Source of the DNA: Selaginella tamariscina
Taxonomy: Eukaryota; Streptophyta; Lycopodiopsida; Selaginellales; Selaginellaceae
DNA: 64,000 nucleotides
Assembly (NCBI GenBank): GCA_003024785.1
Contig: PUQB01000511.1
Location: 117,761-181,760 of the forward strand
Reading direction: 5' to 3'
The notes beneath the pieces were generated by a model. That model saw nothing but the letters and a program-made list of their open reading frames with translations, had not been told where the DNA came from and made no database searches. The number at the start of each line of letters is the position of its first letter. Position 1 is the first letter of the stretch. Shown piece after piece: positions 49,621 through 62,315 of the stretch. The position numbers and the translations under genes are program-made.

Positions 49621-49725
49621 TCGAGTTACCATCTACGGTGAAACTTCATCTGTGTTTCACACCTCTTTGTTGGAGCCGTATCATCCTTCTTCTCTTCCTG
49701 GTCGTGCTTCTTCTCCTCCCCCCCT

Positions 49726-49900
49726 GTGGTCATTGACGGTGAACCTGAGTACGAAGTTGCAGCCATCCTTGATTCTCGTCTTCATCGCCGCCAACTTCAA
49801 TACTTGGTGGATTGGAAAGGTTATTTGCCTACCGATCGCACTTGGGAACCTGCATCCAACTTACTCCATGTTTCTTTTCCAAAGTTGTTACTTTCCATCG
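49726..49900 (+). pseudogene. Chromodomain at the integrase C-terminus
   Basis: [20 protein letters not shown], then DWKGY and [10 protein letters not shown]: a chromodomain with the aromatic W and TWEP motif. Such domains direct integration to particular chromatin in chromoviruses. Confidence 0.9.
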
Positions 49901-49945
49901 GCGTTATCCTGCTAAACAGGTCCCAAGACTCGTGGAACTCGTCTT

Positions 49946-49955
49946 AGGGAGGAGG
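49946..49955 (+). other. Polypurine tract
   Basis: AGGGAGGAGG ends three bases before the 3' LTR and is the usual plus-strand primer site. Confidence 0.75.
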
Positions 49956-49958
49956 TGC

Positions 49959-50474
49959 TGTCACGACCGATACAGGATGCAGGATACAGGATACGGTTAC
50001 AGGATATGCTATAGGATATACCTACAGGATATGCTGCAGGATATTCCTACAGGATATTCCTACAGGATATGCCTATAGGATATACCTAGATATGCCTGCA
50101 GGATATTCCTACATGATATACCTACAGGATATTCCTACAGGATATGCCTATAGGATACTACAGGATATGCCTAGAGGATAAGGGTCACTATTTTTAGCTC
50201 ATGACCAGATTAACTTTGAGCATAAAAGCTCCGACCTAATTGTTGTATAATTAGTTACTATCAATACCAGTCTTTCTACGATCAATCTTGTCTTGTTTTG
50301 TTCTTGTCTTGTCTTGCTCTTGCCTCCTGCTCTTGTCTTGTTTTTAGTTCCTAGTTCCTGTCCTGCTCCAGTTCCTGTTTTACTCCCTGTCTTGCTCCTT
50401 GTCTTGCTTCTAAGTCAAGCTTCCTTGTTCTTGGAATCCTGCTCACTTTCTTGTTCCTGGATCGTGGCTTGACA
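49959..50474 (+). repeat. 3' LTR of the chromodomain retrotransposon
   Basis: 516 bp, TGTCACGACC to GGCTTGACA. The ACAGGATAT-type array is longer than in the 5' LTR, with several CCTACAGGATATTCCTACAGG-like units. The remainder aligns closely with the 5' LTR but is not identical. Confidence 0.95.
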
Positions 50475-50479
50475 AGGCC
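50475..50479. other. Target-site duplication, right (AGGCC)
   Basis: AGGCC directly follows the terminal CA and continues into AAGTTATAC, as in the empty site. Confidence 0.9.
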
Positions 50480-53400
50480 AAGTTATACTTTAGTCCCATG
50501 ATTAATACTTGGTATCAACACGAGTATGCACATGAGGCGAACATGAGTGTTGTGCTAAGCAAACACTTAAGGTTAGGTTTGAAGAACCCTAAGAATATAA
50601 TCATGCGAGTGCCTTACAAAAGGGCTCATGCTAATGAGCTTAGGTTATTCAAGTCTTAGACATGTTCACACACCTCCATAAAGAACACCCCTAGCCAAGT
50701 GTGCTTGCTAACACACTTGATCAGGAGACCTAACCTCCCTTGAGTAAATGCTTAAGATTTAGCACCCTAATGCGAGCAAAGCACACTTGCTTACTAGGAT
50801 ATCCAGCCCCTTAGTGTTAAACTCATGACATAACCGCAAAGGGTGTGCCTTGGGCATTGTACCGTGTGCCAACTAGCCTAGTGTCACATTATCATGTGAC
50901 ACTGTTTCCCAAGACATAGGCTATCTCGCCATAGCTTATCAAACTCAAGAGCTACACATGATGCCATGAATGTGGCTTGCATATGTCAACTCTAGAAACC
51001 CTCAAGGACCTTATAAAGAAAACCCATTTGACTAGTAGAATATGTACTCCGATAAGACCTCCCAAGTGTGCGATCAGGTTACCGGATGAAAGGAGTTAGC
51101 TAATCCCCTAGATGTGGCATACCTAGGTAAAACAATGTGGATTTGCCAATGCTAAAAGTAAGCTACCCTTAGGGTGTGACATAGCCCTACATGTTGGAAG
51201 TTAGGACAGCACAAAGGGTGTGCCTTGATGACATAAACTGGGCTTATGCTGGCAGGAGAAAGAAACCAAGCACCTCTCAGTCTCTTGCATGTTTTCCCCA
51301 CACATATGCTACTTAATATATGTGACAGAGGCCTTCCTTTTTATTTCCTGTTTTATAAAGTGGGTTGGCACGGAATCTCATTTTTAATGAAGTATCACTT
51401 GGTGAGTTTAACCTAAAGACATACCAACCCTAAACCCTAACCCAAGGGGTTTAGGACATGGGGTTATGGCAACCCTAAGGTTAGGTAAATCTTAGGAGTG
51501 TTTCTAGCTATATCCAACACACTGAACTCACTGGAACCAACCAAGAATTTAACTAGGACATGAAAAATGAAAAAAGAATTTTCTAGATGAAAGTGCTAGC
51601 TTCTTCTTGTAAATACTTAACAACACTTAGCTCTAAATACCCAAATGCACTAAGCATGTTTGTTTTTCTATACCTAGAGTTTATTAATAAATAACAACAA
51701 TCAACATTCAAAACAAAGAGTAATAATAGTAAAAACTATGACATCTAGCATACAAGTTTCTTGCTCCTGCTCAAAACCTTTGTTACTTCATCAATCATGA
51801 CTTCATCCTGAATATGTCGTGCATCGTTCATTGTAAGAACTACATCAAATAGGCTTTCGCAGTTCACACATGTTATTTCTAGGTTCCAAATGATTTTTTA
51901 AAACTTAAAGCTAATTTGTTAATTTCATTATGTAACAATACATGGTATATCTTCGACAACTAGAAAAATATCTACATTTTCTCTCTAGTACGATTGTTGA
52001 ATAACTCATTTGCATATCCGACCACATTTTGGGAGCTTTGGAAGCTACTTTTGTCATAGCACTATCCCTATCCCCTTAGTAATAAAGATTAAGTCAATTG
52101 GTGTTACGAGGAGGGCTTTTGTGTTATTTAACTAGGTAACCTTAATTTACCTAAGTTAAGTGACTTCACCAGGTAAGAACCATAACAACTTTCTTCTTGA
52201 AGAAGTTGGGTACAACACAAGTTCGATGGCCTACTCATGAGAAAAAAATGTATGCTATTATTATAGCAAGTGCAATGTTGCATTTTGTAGCTTGCTCTCC
52301 TAGGGCAAGCTTCTCGATAGCTTCATTGTCCTTCATTGAAACATTCTCGTCATCATGTTGTATAGTGTCCTCATATGTGTCATCTCCATTAGGGTGTTGA
52401 TCCTCTATTTCAATCTCTACTTGCAATCCATCTTTAACAACCCATCATTCCCTAAATCTTGCAGTCATCCCACTTTTGTACAAATGCCATTCCTATGTCA
52501 TGAAAAGGAGTGAGACGAACACATAAAGAGGATAGGACACTCTCACCAAAGATGGTTGCTGAAATGTTCATTCTAATAGACAATGGTGACCAATTAAAAA
52601 CTCGATCTAGGTCACAAGGCAAGGCAACACTTGCAGAATCTTTAGGAGGTATAGAGAGTAAAGCATAGTTAGAATATTATTCTACATGGACCACAAGGCT
52701 TGCTAATGCTTCACAGTTTGAGCATATTAAAAAGAGAAGGGGCAACTAGTGGTTGAGGACCAATAGCATTGCAAAGTGGGATGAGAATGCATCATTCACA
52801 AGTTGCAGCTGAGATTTCTGGGAAGCAATCAAGGAAGGATCTTGTGGGATGCTTTGGGATGCATTGAACACCAAATCAGCCTTTACAACACTAATCGCAA
52901 GTGAAATTGCCAATGCAAGAAAATGCATAGCATTCTTGTAGGAGTTGCTTTCAAACAAGTTTGTTGAGAAATGTGTAATAACTACAATATGATTCAAGTT
53001 CTTTTGAGATACTTGTTGTGCTTAATATGTTTGTAACATGAAGAAAAAAAGGACAATATTGTTAAGAGGCACCAAAAGGATAAGGTAAGTTTTAACATCC
53101 ATTAAGCAAGGAAAATGATTCTCATGTGATGCTTTCACAAAAACGTGCACTAGATGAGTCTCCCAAGCATGAGTCCTCAAAAAACTCAAGTGCATAGTCA
53201 AACAAGAAGCATACTAGAAAACATGTTTAGGATCATCCATTCAAACTATTGTGTCACATTGTTTAAGACCGCCTAGACAATGGGATGGAGCAATGGGATC
53301 TATAGTAAGCCTTACACTAACTTAATCCTTAGCATTGCACATAGAGGAAAGGACCTTTGTCTTTCTTGTAAAGAGTGAATTTTTACTTATTGGGAATGAC

Positions 53401-53967
53401 AGAGCAAGTCCGCTTCAAAGTGACGAAGATTACTATCTTGAAAGTGTTAATCAACATTTCTTTCACATGGGGTCCATGACAAAATCTTGATAGGGAGCAT
53501 TCGTTTGGGACTGGGTAGTGGCAAATCCTTGAAGCAACAATTGTCAAAATTGGTTTAAAACTATGGTTTCACTATTCATGAATAGTAAAACCAAAATTTA
53601 GGGTTAAATATATATATAATTAATAATTTAATACTATATATTCATAATATTAAAGAAAATAAGATTTAATTTATGTATTTTATAATTAAAGATCATCAAA
53701 AATCATTATATATATTGAATTAAATTTTTTTTTGATTTAAACCATCGTTGGTTTTTTTGTGGTCTAAGTCATGGTCTAAGTCAATAATCTACGCCTTGAA
53801 GACATTAAGTGATGATATTCATGTCGATTTAAAGTGCAATTTGGGAATGTGGTAGCATGGGTTCACATGAATTACGAAGTTGATGCAATCAAGATGTGGG
53901 GACATGCAATTGTCGACAATCCGTGGGTACCAAACAAGAACTATTAAATGCACAGAATCTTTAAGAA

Positions 53968-56900
53968 ATAACATGGTACGAAAACATCATGGCTTCTCAT
54001 TCCCAAGCCACTGGTGTAGCTTTTGGAGGAGCATCTTGCCACATATGATTCAACAATTGTTACACACCACTATAAGAATGGGTGTGTTCGGTTTATCCAC
54101 ATTTGCATAAAAAGAAAGAGCTTTTTGATGAGGAGGAATTTTGTGTATATGTGGTGAAGATATCTGACGATGAAAAAGAAGAGAAGCATGTGGTTAACAC
54201 CAATGAGGATGACAGACTACTTACGATTGTGAGAGAGATGTTCCTTCACTTAGATAAGGCAGCCAACATGTACTGTGATGCATGTATCCACTTGGATTGG
54301 CAACGAGATAGTTTATATGAAGAAGATACTAGCTTTTGTCTCAAATGAGGAATTACATGCAGTTGAAGAATCGAGACAAGGTCCATACAATGTTGGAAAT
54401 GCTTAAGTTTTTGAACACATTTGTTTAGTTTAGCTATGCATATTACATATGTACATACTTATTTTCTGAAATTAATGAAGTCCTAAAGTTTGTTGCTTCT
54501 CATAAAAATAATGACCAACAAAAAAGAAAAATGTCTGCATAGACTACACAATGTTAACCAACATATTCATGAAGTACTTGAATTGGTCACCATTTAAGGT
54601 AACTGGTGATCAACTCCATATATATGCTGAAAAAGATGACACTAGCTAACCAAACAAATTGGTGAGCATCAAGAGCACTTAGTAACTAACACTACTTGCA
54701 TAATTCAACATAATGACCAATCAACATGGTGACCAACATTACTGACGAATGTCAAAATGGTCACCAACTCTGCTCTTGATGATCGTGTACACTAGCTTGG
54801 TGACCAACACTGCTCTTGAATAAGATAACTTGGTGATCAATATGAATAGTGGGTGACCAACACTATCCATGTTACCAAGTTCATAATTGAATAATGAATT
54901 GAGTCTCTTATATGAGAAGAAGTCATGAATTGTGAATTATTATGAAATGAGTGTAATGTTGTACTAATTAGAATGATGAGAAAGAATTACTCTTTAATGT
55001 AGCATTAAAAGAGCAAATAAATTAAGATGCCTAGTTGCATTGCATGTTATAAGAAAATGCAATGAATATTATTATATGGTCACAATCACTCATGGTGCAC
55101 AATGCAAAAAGACTCCACATAACATTAAGGCATTGCAAATGACAAAATAATATAGCATAAACTTAATCCTTACATTATATAATCATATGATATAAAAAAA
55201 CATATCATGCTAACTCTTGCCACATGACGATGGTTTAGAGCTCTTGCATCTAAATTGCCATGTTTCTATTATAACCCCACTTGAAACTAAAATGAATGTA
55301 CATGTGGCATTGATGTAGCATGGAATATACAACAAAAATATATTATACATGTTCCATAATCCTCACTTGAATGTATCATACTTTTTGAAATTAAAGGGGG
55401 TGTATTGTTCCTCGTAACTTGTACACACTTAAACACATTAATGTCCAAGTATTGTGTGTGGAATAGGTGTATGGGATAAGCCCAAAAATATTATATATAA
55501 ATATTTTATATTTAACATAAAACAAACTAGAAATATTATGCTTTTAAGTAAAAGGCTTACATAACATTGGAAAGGCTATTTGAAAAACTTAAACTAAATT
55601 AATATGTTATATTTATTTCACAGTAAGTCTTATATTATTGAAATGACATTGTATGATTTGTTGTAATTCTAACTTGGTGAGGTAATTATTTGAGATATGT
55701 CCTCCTTTGGGCTCTGGTGTCATCATGTGCATTTTAGAAGATCGTTGTTATCTTTATGCCCAACTTAAAACTTATACGGACTTAGGTCAAAGTATTTAAG
55801 AGGTCTATAACATAAATTGCAAAACCATATTATTTGTCTTAACACAATTCTAATTAAATTAGTAGATACTCTATTTAATTATACTTATTTCATTTATTTT
55901 TTATATATTCCTTATGTATATGTAAAAATGTAGTCATTTTATTTTTATTTAAGGGCAAAATGAAGATGCTTCTCGTAGAAATCAAAGCTTCTGTAATAAC
56001 GAGTGTAAAAGTATTATTTTTATCTCTATTTAATTAATTAAGAAATGGCTAATTTATTATTACGAGAATTCTCCTTTATGAAGTCTAGTATGATTATACT
56101 AGACGTGTTTAGTTTTTATGTGGGATCATGAGAAAGACTTAAGATAAAAACTTATGACAATTGAGGGATTTAATACTGCATTTTCATTAGTGCACTTTCG
56201 GGGTAGATGGCATGATTTATCAATTGAAACATATGTTTATATTTCTAGTTTATTGAGTACGTGAGGACTTGCATAGTGAAGGGGTTTGACGCACACTTAT
56301 GCATTTTATTGTTAACTCTTTGAGTTTGAAATCTATAATGCTGTTTGCATTGTGGAGATTGATTAATTTAAGCTCTTAAACAAGGGTGATTTCTTTATTA
56401 ACAAAAGCATTAAGTTGAGGATCTTTACTTTGCTCATAAATTAGATTTTAAAACTTATTAATTTTATATTAATGTTGAGAATGTCCATGATGTGGGAATG
56501 TTCAAGTATATGGAGTTTTGATGCATGTGCCTTCTTAGAGAATTGATATTTGGTGGGATTTAAAAGTTGGTGTTGGTTTTTAGTTTTAATTTCATTTTAT
56601 AGTCGAATATAGTTATTTGAAAAATCGATTTTTTAATGTGCATCATATTTGCAATGTGAGCATTTAAAGGACATATAAAGTATGTATCTTTTAGTTCTCT
56701 AACATATCAAAAAGTGGGATTTTTCTTAACTTAAGGTTTGATAATGTTCTTTGGGTTTGTTATTGGTTCTATCCCAAGGTTTGGTGGTAATATTCCTTGA
56801 GTCTAATATTGGGGTTTTATATAAGATTTATTAAGATATTTATATTTTAAACTTGTAAGTGTTTTTTACTATCTTTTTGAAACTAATTAAGAATGACTTG

Positions 56901-59053
56901 ACAAAGTATCATATAATATTTGTTGAATATTAAGACAAAAACATTCAATATTGTGACTCGTTTACAAACACATGGAGTGGCTATAATCACAAAATATAAA
57001 AACTTAAAAGGGGATTTGAGTCTAACACTTGGTATGTAGTATCTTAGTGTTATAATTATAAATACATTTTCAAGTTAGTTAAGAAATGAGAAAGAGTTTC
57101 TCAAAACATTATTTGAGAAGCAAGGTGGTGCTTTGCAAAATTGTTAGATGTCTAGAATAAGTGGTGTATCTTAGTTCAATGTACTGAACTAGATATGTTA
57201 TTCATGTTTGGGGAGTTTAACTAGATTTTGAGATATAATTGAAATATGAAATTAATGTGATGCTTCAATGTCATGATAACATTAGTGTAAAAATTATTAT
57301 CTTATGAAATAAGTTAGATAAATCAAATGCTAATTCTTGATTCTTCTTAGTCCCTAAATGGTTCCTCAAATTATTAAAAGTAACATTATATTTCCATCTT
57401 AGACCTGAAAATTGATTTGTATCAACTAAATCCACAATCCTTGCATTTAAGCATATTGATGTAATTATATAGTTGTGTCTGCTAAATGTAATAACTTATT
57501 GGTCAGAATTTGGAGGTTAAACAATTGTTATTAGTTCAAATGTATCGATATAGGGATTAATTTAAAGGTGTTTATTAAACACTAATTATTCAAATTAGTA
57601 AAGATGTTATACTTTGATATAACTTTGGGGAAGATGTTTACATAACAAGTTTGAGAATTAAAAATAGATATAATGTTACAGGCATGCAATATTACGAGTT
57701 TAGGAAGACTCTTATTATAAAAATTAAATTTTAAAATTTAATATTTTAAACTTAGTGAGATAAAGAGTTAAGAATTATGACTGAACTTAGTTATTGTGTT
57801 CTTTGGGGATTGAGTACAATATAAGTACAATGTGACAGTGTCAGTTAACACACATGATATATATAGATTGATTGAGGCACTAAGTATAGGTTGAGTTTTC
57901 TGGTTTCCACATCAATTTGTTAGAAAAGTAAATTAGCTTATATTGGCTCTCTGAACTAGTTGGTGTTGGGGAAGAGTATAAGGCTGGTTCTAAACATGAA
58001 GGATAAACAAGACCTTGTTGTATACATGCGTATAGTCATGTGCCTCTAAGATTGCCTTTAGTCATATTAACATGTTTACAAACATGGTTGTGGTTTGTAC
58101 TTTTAAACATGATATCATTAGAAACTTGAGTTTAGTTTCAATAAAAAGTCTCATACCTAGTTTGTGGTAACTATATACATGTATAGTAGCATACCCTTAT
58201 GCAAGGGGTGATAAAAACATTGAAAGATCCAGAAATGTAATGCTAATACTATAACATGTCGAAATGTGAAAACTATTGGAAAGTTAAGAAAATGCAAAGG
58301 TGTTGAGTTTAGGGTTTAAGATTGACTCAAAATGCTTATTATATGCTTGATGATAATTGCATTTATTGTTAAGAAATAAAGAAGCTTTATTTTTTGTTAA
58401 CCTAAGGGTCGGTAAACAACATTAACTAAAAGCTTTCAATATAAATTATAGTTAAAGTAAATAAATTAATTATTATATTGTTTGTGTTCAGGCGACATAC
58501 TTTACAAACATGCAAAAATCTCTAGGTGACTTCATGTTACATGTGGTGCCTTTGGCAACTAAGTTAATAGCTCAGTGAATGATAATTCTACTTAACTTCA
58601 CATAATGTAAGAATGCAAGTTGTAACTAAAATGGGCATGTCTATAGTCCCATATCTTAATAACTAGCAATTTTAGTTATTTAATTAGCATTTTCTAATAT
58701 TAAAATATTCTTTAGATTAATATTTTTTAAAGAAAGAATATTTTTAGAATATATGTTTGAAAACAGAATATTCTTTAGAAATTATATTTTTTGTATTACC
58801 TTTAATAAATTATATTCATGACAAAAATTAATAACATTATAAAAGTAAAGGTATTATTATAATATATATATATATATGCCTAATATAAAATTAAGGAAGA
58901 GCATAAGAGGTACATTATATAAATATTGATGTTGTTATTAAAATATTAATATTTAAATATAACATTAATTAAAAATTTGTAGTAGTAATAATATATATAT
59001 AATATAAAATCCTAATATAGTCAATCTTCCATATCTTTTTTAAATTTATATAG
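53968..59053. other. Single-copy AT-rich region, no gene supported
   Basis: The best open frame is 54082-54348 (+, 88 codons, acidic centre EELFDEEEF..DDEKEEKHVV), with no family I recognise. 54560-54880 repeats GGTGACCAAC-like words irregularly on both strands. From about 54900 to 59050 there is no frame above 60 codons and no repeat array of note. Confidence 0.5.
54560..54880. repeat. Irregular GGTGACCAAC-word cluster
   Basis: Variants of GGTGACCAACA, TGGTCACCA and GGTGATCAA occur about ten times in 320 bp, in both orientations (for example 54585, 54724, 54762, 54809 and 54850). Spacing is irregular. Confidence 0.6.
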
Positions 59054-62000
59054 TTAAGTAAATAATTTGGTACTATTATTAAAGAGTTTATAATAATTAT
59101 GAATATTAAATATATATATTTTATAATTTGTAATTGCTTTAAGCTTCAAAAACATACATTCCCTTGCAGTTTTGTTAATCGTGACTTTATCAACGCTTCT
59201 TGACATCCACCCATATCGAATGGATTTAACATTTATAAAACATGCTGGGTCTTTTTGATTGGGAGACCATGTTTTCTCTAGGCATCCATTATATCTTTCG
59301 CTCTCCTTTCTGTGTCGCCTTTTTTGTGGTTTGAACCATGCAACCTTAACAATACTATTTTTTGTGATTACTTCAGGTGTGTCGATAATTTGACCCATCC
59401 AAATAGGCTGATTATATGACGCATCTGGAGTAATGAGAACCATCATTAGTTTTTGAAGATCCTTGCAGCAATCAAAGTATGCTTTAGGTTTTTGGTTCCT
59501 TTGTCCAACAAAGTGTGGGGTTTGCACTTCCACATCACTACTGGCTTCTATGTCGTCTGTGCTCAGTGATGTCATTTCAATCTCCTCTCGCCACCTTGTT
59601 TTAGGCCAAAAAGGGTGTTGCAATTCTGTACTTGTGACAGTAGGCCCTTCCAACTCTCGAACAACAGTCTCCCAATAGTCGACCACATGCTTATATAGTT
59701 CTGAGTAACCAGTTGCCTTATCAGAATTCTTTGGCATCGATTTTTGAACCCATGCCACATATTTTTTGATGCCATCAATAATAACCTCTTGTTCCTTGAA
59801 CTCAATGGAATAGGGTCTGGTTGTCCTTCTGGGAGAAGTGGCTTTCCATCCTCTCCACTTTTGAAGAGCATTAAGCCCTCTTTCGGTAACCACTCCTGCT
59901 CTGATGGCCGTAACTTGTACTGCATAATAGGTATACCATCTCGTATGGAGAAAAAGAATTTAGCGGCACAAGGTGACCAACTAAAGAATCACTCCCCTCT
60001 TTTATATACTCCTTGAGAAATTTTTTGAAGTCTGGCACCTCAGTCACAAGCAAAGCACAACTTTTTTTGGAGATGCAATTTTCAAAAAGATTCATCATAT
60101 GCGGTAAGGTAAGTGCACTTGTCCTTTTTGTAGAGTTGGAGACCTTGCTGAAGAACGCATCAATATCTTCATGAGTGTGACCAACCATAAGGAAACTGAG
60201 CGTGATTGTTCAAACACACCTTTGGCAACAAGCATTGACAAGTATGCTAGCACATATCTAGAAAATAAAAGTAAGTATGAGCTTGAGAAACCCTTAAGTA
60301 AAATGATTTACCTATTTTTGTTCTCGCCTGCACAATTATCCATCTGTAAAAGCAAATGACGAGGAAGCTTATTTGATGTTGAGGACACATGTACACTATT
60401 TGAGCTAGATCCCTCCACTGAACCAAACTCCATTTTTTTTGTGCAGGTTGCTGACAATGCCTCTCATATTCCCAAGTAGCCTCAAGTGCAGACGTGTTCA
60501 TGAGAGCATTATGTAAAGGTTGAAGGTGTTGTTTCTTCACTTTGAGATCACTGATAGGACTTGTCTGTGAGTGGGCTTCAAGGTTTCTGAAACACATGGC
60601 CAACGACCCAATAGTGAAATTGGAGTCGCTAGACCAATGTGGAAGTGAAAAGTGTCCATATGACTCACAACCGTGTCCATGTGTTAGCACACTGTCAATG
60701 AAATCGGAAGTTTCATGACATTTCCAAGGCACTTTGGTGTTGCAAGAGCTTTGGAATGCTGGTCTTTGAATGATCCATCTTGTCATGGATCAAGCACAGG
60801 TACTCTGATGGGCGTGACACAGAAAGCATGCGGTGTGCATAGTACTGAGACCGGCAAGTTTGTTGTGCAATCATGTGGGCCTCCATCTTCTTTTGAATGG
60901 TAGTGATCTCCACCAAGGTTTTTGCACAAGCCTCTGCAGCCTTCAATGATGTACAAGTGTCACACTTAAAAAGCTAGAGTGTTTTGCAATCTCCACATCC
61001 TTAAAATGAGTATTCCATATGTTGTTGAAGGTACCAGTGCAGATTGCTTGGAGCCCCATCAAACTGAGGCACTTGTTCACATGTTCACACACTTCAATTG
61101 AGTGTAGATTGAAGGCAAAACCTTGAGATTTTCCTGACCCCTGCATTTGTGGTTCGGCATTTGTGAGGCATCCTGTCTGCATTTGCTTCCACAAAAGCCT
61201 TGAGTATCTCTATGGCTGCCATAATGTGAGAGCGGGTTTTGACCAAGCGAGTGTTCCCATGTACTGAGGTTCGCGCTCCATCTAGCCACTCATCCCTCCG
61301 ACGGTAGAACGTGGTCTTTGGGATCCCGTATATACTGTACCAAGCTTTGAAGCAGATGGCCACCTTATTAAATACCATGGATGTACTCTAATAACCTTTG
61401 TCCAAGTGCATATACAAACTCATGCCTTTGCTTTTGGGTGAGCATACGAAAGACATGTCTACATTGGGTAATTTCATTCCGGTCTGCCATCTGACAACAC
61501 TTCTTGCAGCAGTCAATCGTGGAAATGCGTAACACTTTCGGAAGATGTAGGATCCATCTTACCCTCTTGCGAAACTTGCAGGGGAAGATCTACAACCCAT
61601 GAATCGCCTTTTTCTTAATGCAAGGAACCTCTTCAAATATGAGTTGTTCTTCCGGGTTGTTATTATTGAAATCCAACCCAGAATATGTTGAACCATCTTG
61701 CCGTCTTAATTCAGATGTTCGCCACCTCAAGGGATCCAGGATGCAATGTGCCATTAGGTGAAACCTCTGTCACAACTACACCCACGAAGTCGGACCCTAG
61801 TTTCTCTTCTGACACTGCTTCCATTGGATTTATAGCTGTGATGATGCCTCCCAACCTCAATCTCATGAAGAAAGAGAATCACCTCATCCATCACAGCAGG
61901 CAAGCCATCATCTGGAAACTCGTGCTACTATTTGTTTGTGACTTTGCATTTCTGTGTCAGCCTTGACTTCATCCAAATTCCACAATACAGGAGAACCCTC

Positions 62001-62149
62001 CTCAAATTCCATTCAGAACCTCAACATGCTTGAAATGGTGTTCACCCATACGTACACACAAGATCCTTGGGTAATATTGTGACATGATGCATTTCATCTC
62101 GAACTTCCACAGTTCCAGTGCCAACTATTCGTTGTTCCGAAGAAGACAT
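59054..62149 (-). CDS. DUF7869-like, possibly transposon-derived multi-exon protein
   Basis: The probable start is ATG 62149 (MSSSEQRIVGTGTVEVRD). Then come a Cys group (IDCCKKCCQMADRNEITQC, about 61520) and a DNA-binding-like segment (GIPKTTFYRRRDEWLDG, about 61330). A middle region follows (FNNIWNTHFKDVEIAKHS, about 61020; SEYLCLIHDKMDHSKTSIPK, about 60790). A 32-nt exon (60312-60343) encodes MDNCAGENKN between AG and GT. Next is VGHTHEDIDAFFSKVS (about 60185-60140), and a C-terminal tail to 59054 with WMGQIIDTPEVITKN. Repeated acidic motifs and the DNC..N / GHTHEDID pair match, from memory, uncharacterised DUF7869-type proteins that are multicopy in many eukaryotes and may be transposase-related. 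Exon borders are only partly resolved, and some segments may be frameshifted. Confidence 0.55.
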
Positions 62150-62315
62150 ACTTTATCTCCAGTATTAAACATATTGTCCTGCACATAAATAATTGTGTAT
62201 TATGATATCTATTTATGTAATATGCAAAAAAAATCTGAATTGAGGGTGCTTAATATATATGTGTGTGCAATAATATAATTATGTATAAGAAATATCATGC
62301 TTGATTAATACAAGT
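62150..62315. other. Upstream region of the DUF7869-like gene
   Basis: AT-rich, no clear core promoter. It separates the putative start from the palindrome array. Confidence 0.4.

Larger units (their letters stand above)
44541..50474 (+). mobile_element. Ty3-type (chromovirus lineage) LTR retrotransposon
   Basis: A 5934-bp element with TG...CA LTRs, a purine tract before the 3' LTR and a 5-bp AGGCC target duplication. Internal order is gag with zinc knuckle, protease, reverse transcriptase, RNase H, integrase and chromodomain, which is diagnostic of the plant chromovirus branch of Ty3 elements. The copy 1 paralogue is an empty site, so insertion followed the segmental duplication. The pol region is broken by several frameshifts. 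I did not find a clear tRNA primer-binding site after 44951. Confidence 0.95.
42211..53967. repeat. Segmental duplication unit B, copy 2
   Basis: Colinear with 11707-17459. It is interrupted by the LTR retrotransposon 44541-50474 and lacks the GC-rich 100-bp insert. No host gene supported in the block. Confidence 0.9.

Noticed and set aside
53838..54060. Possible hAT transposase C-terminus
   Set aside because: Read in all frames, it lacks the expected dimerisation motifs; similarity was not convincing.
54082..54348. 88-codon acidic frame
   Set aside because: No recognised motif, no splice or promoter context, and within a gene-poor region; not called as a gene.
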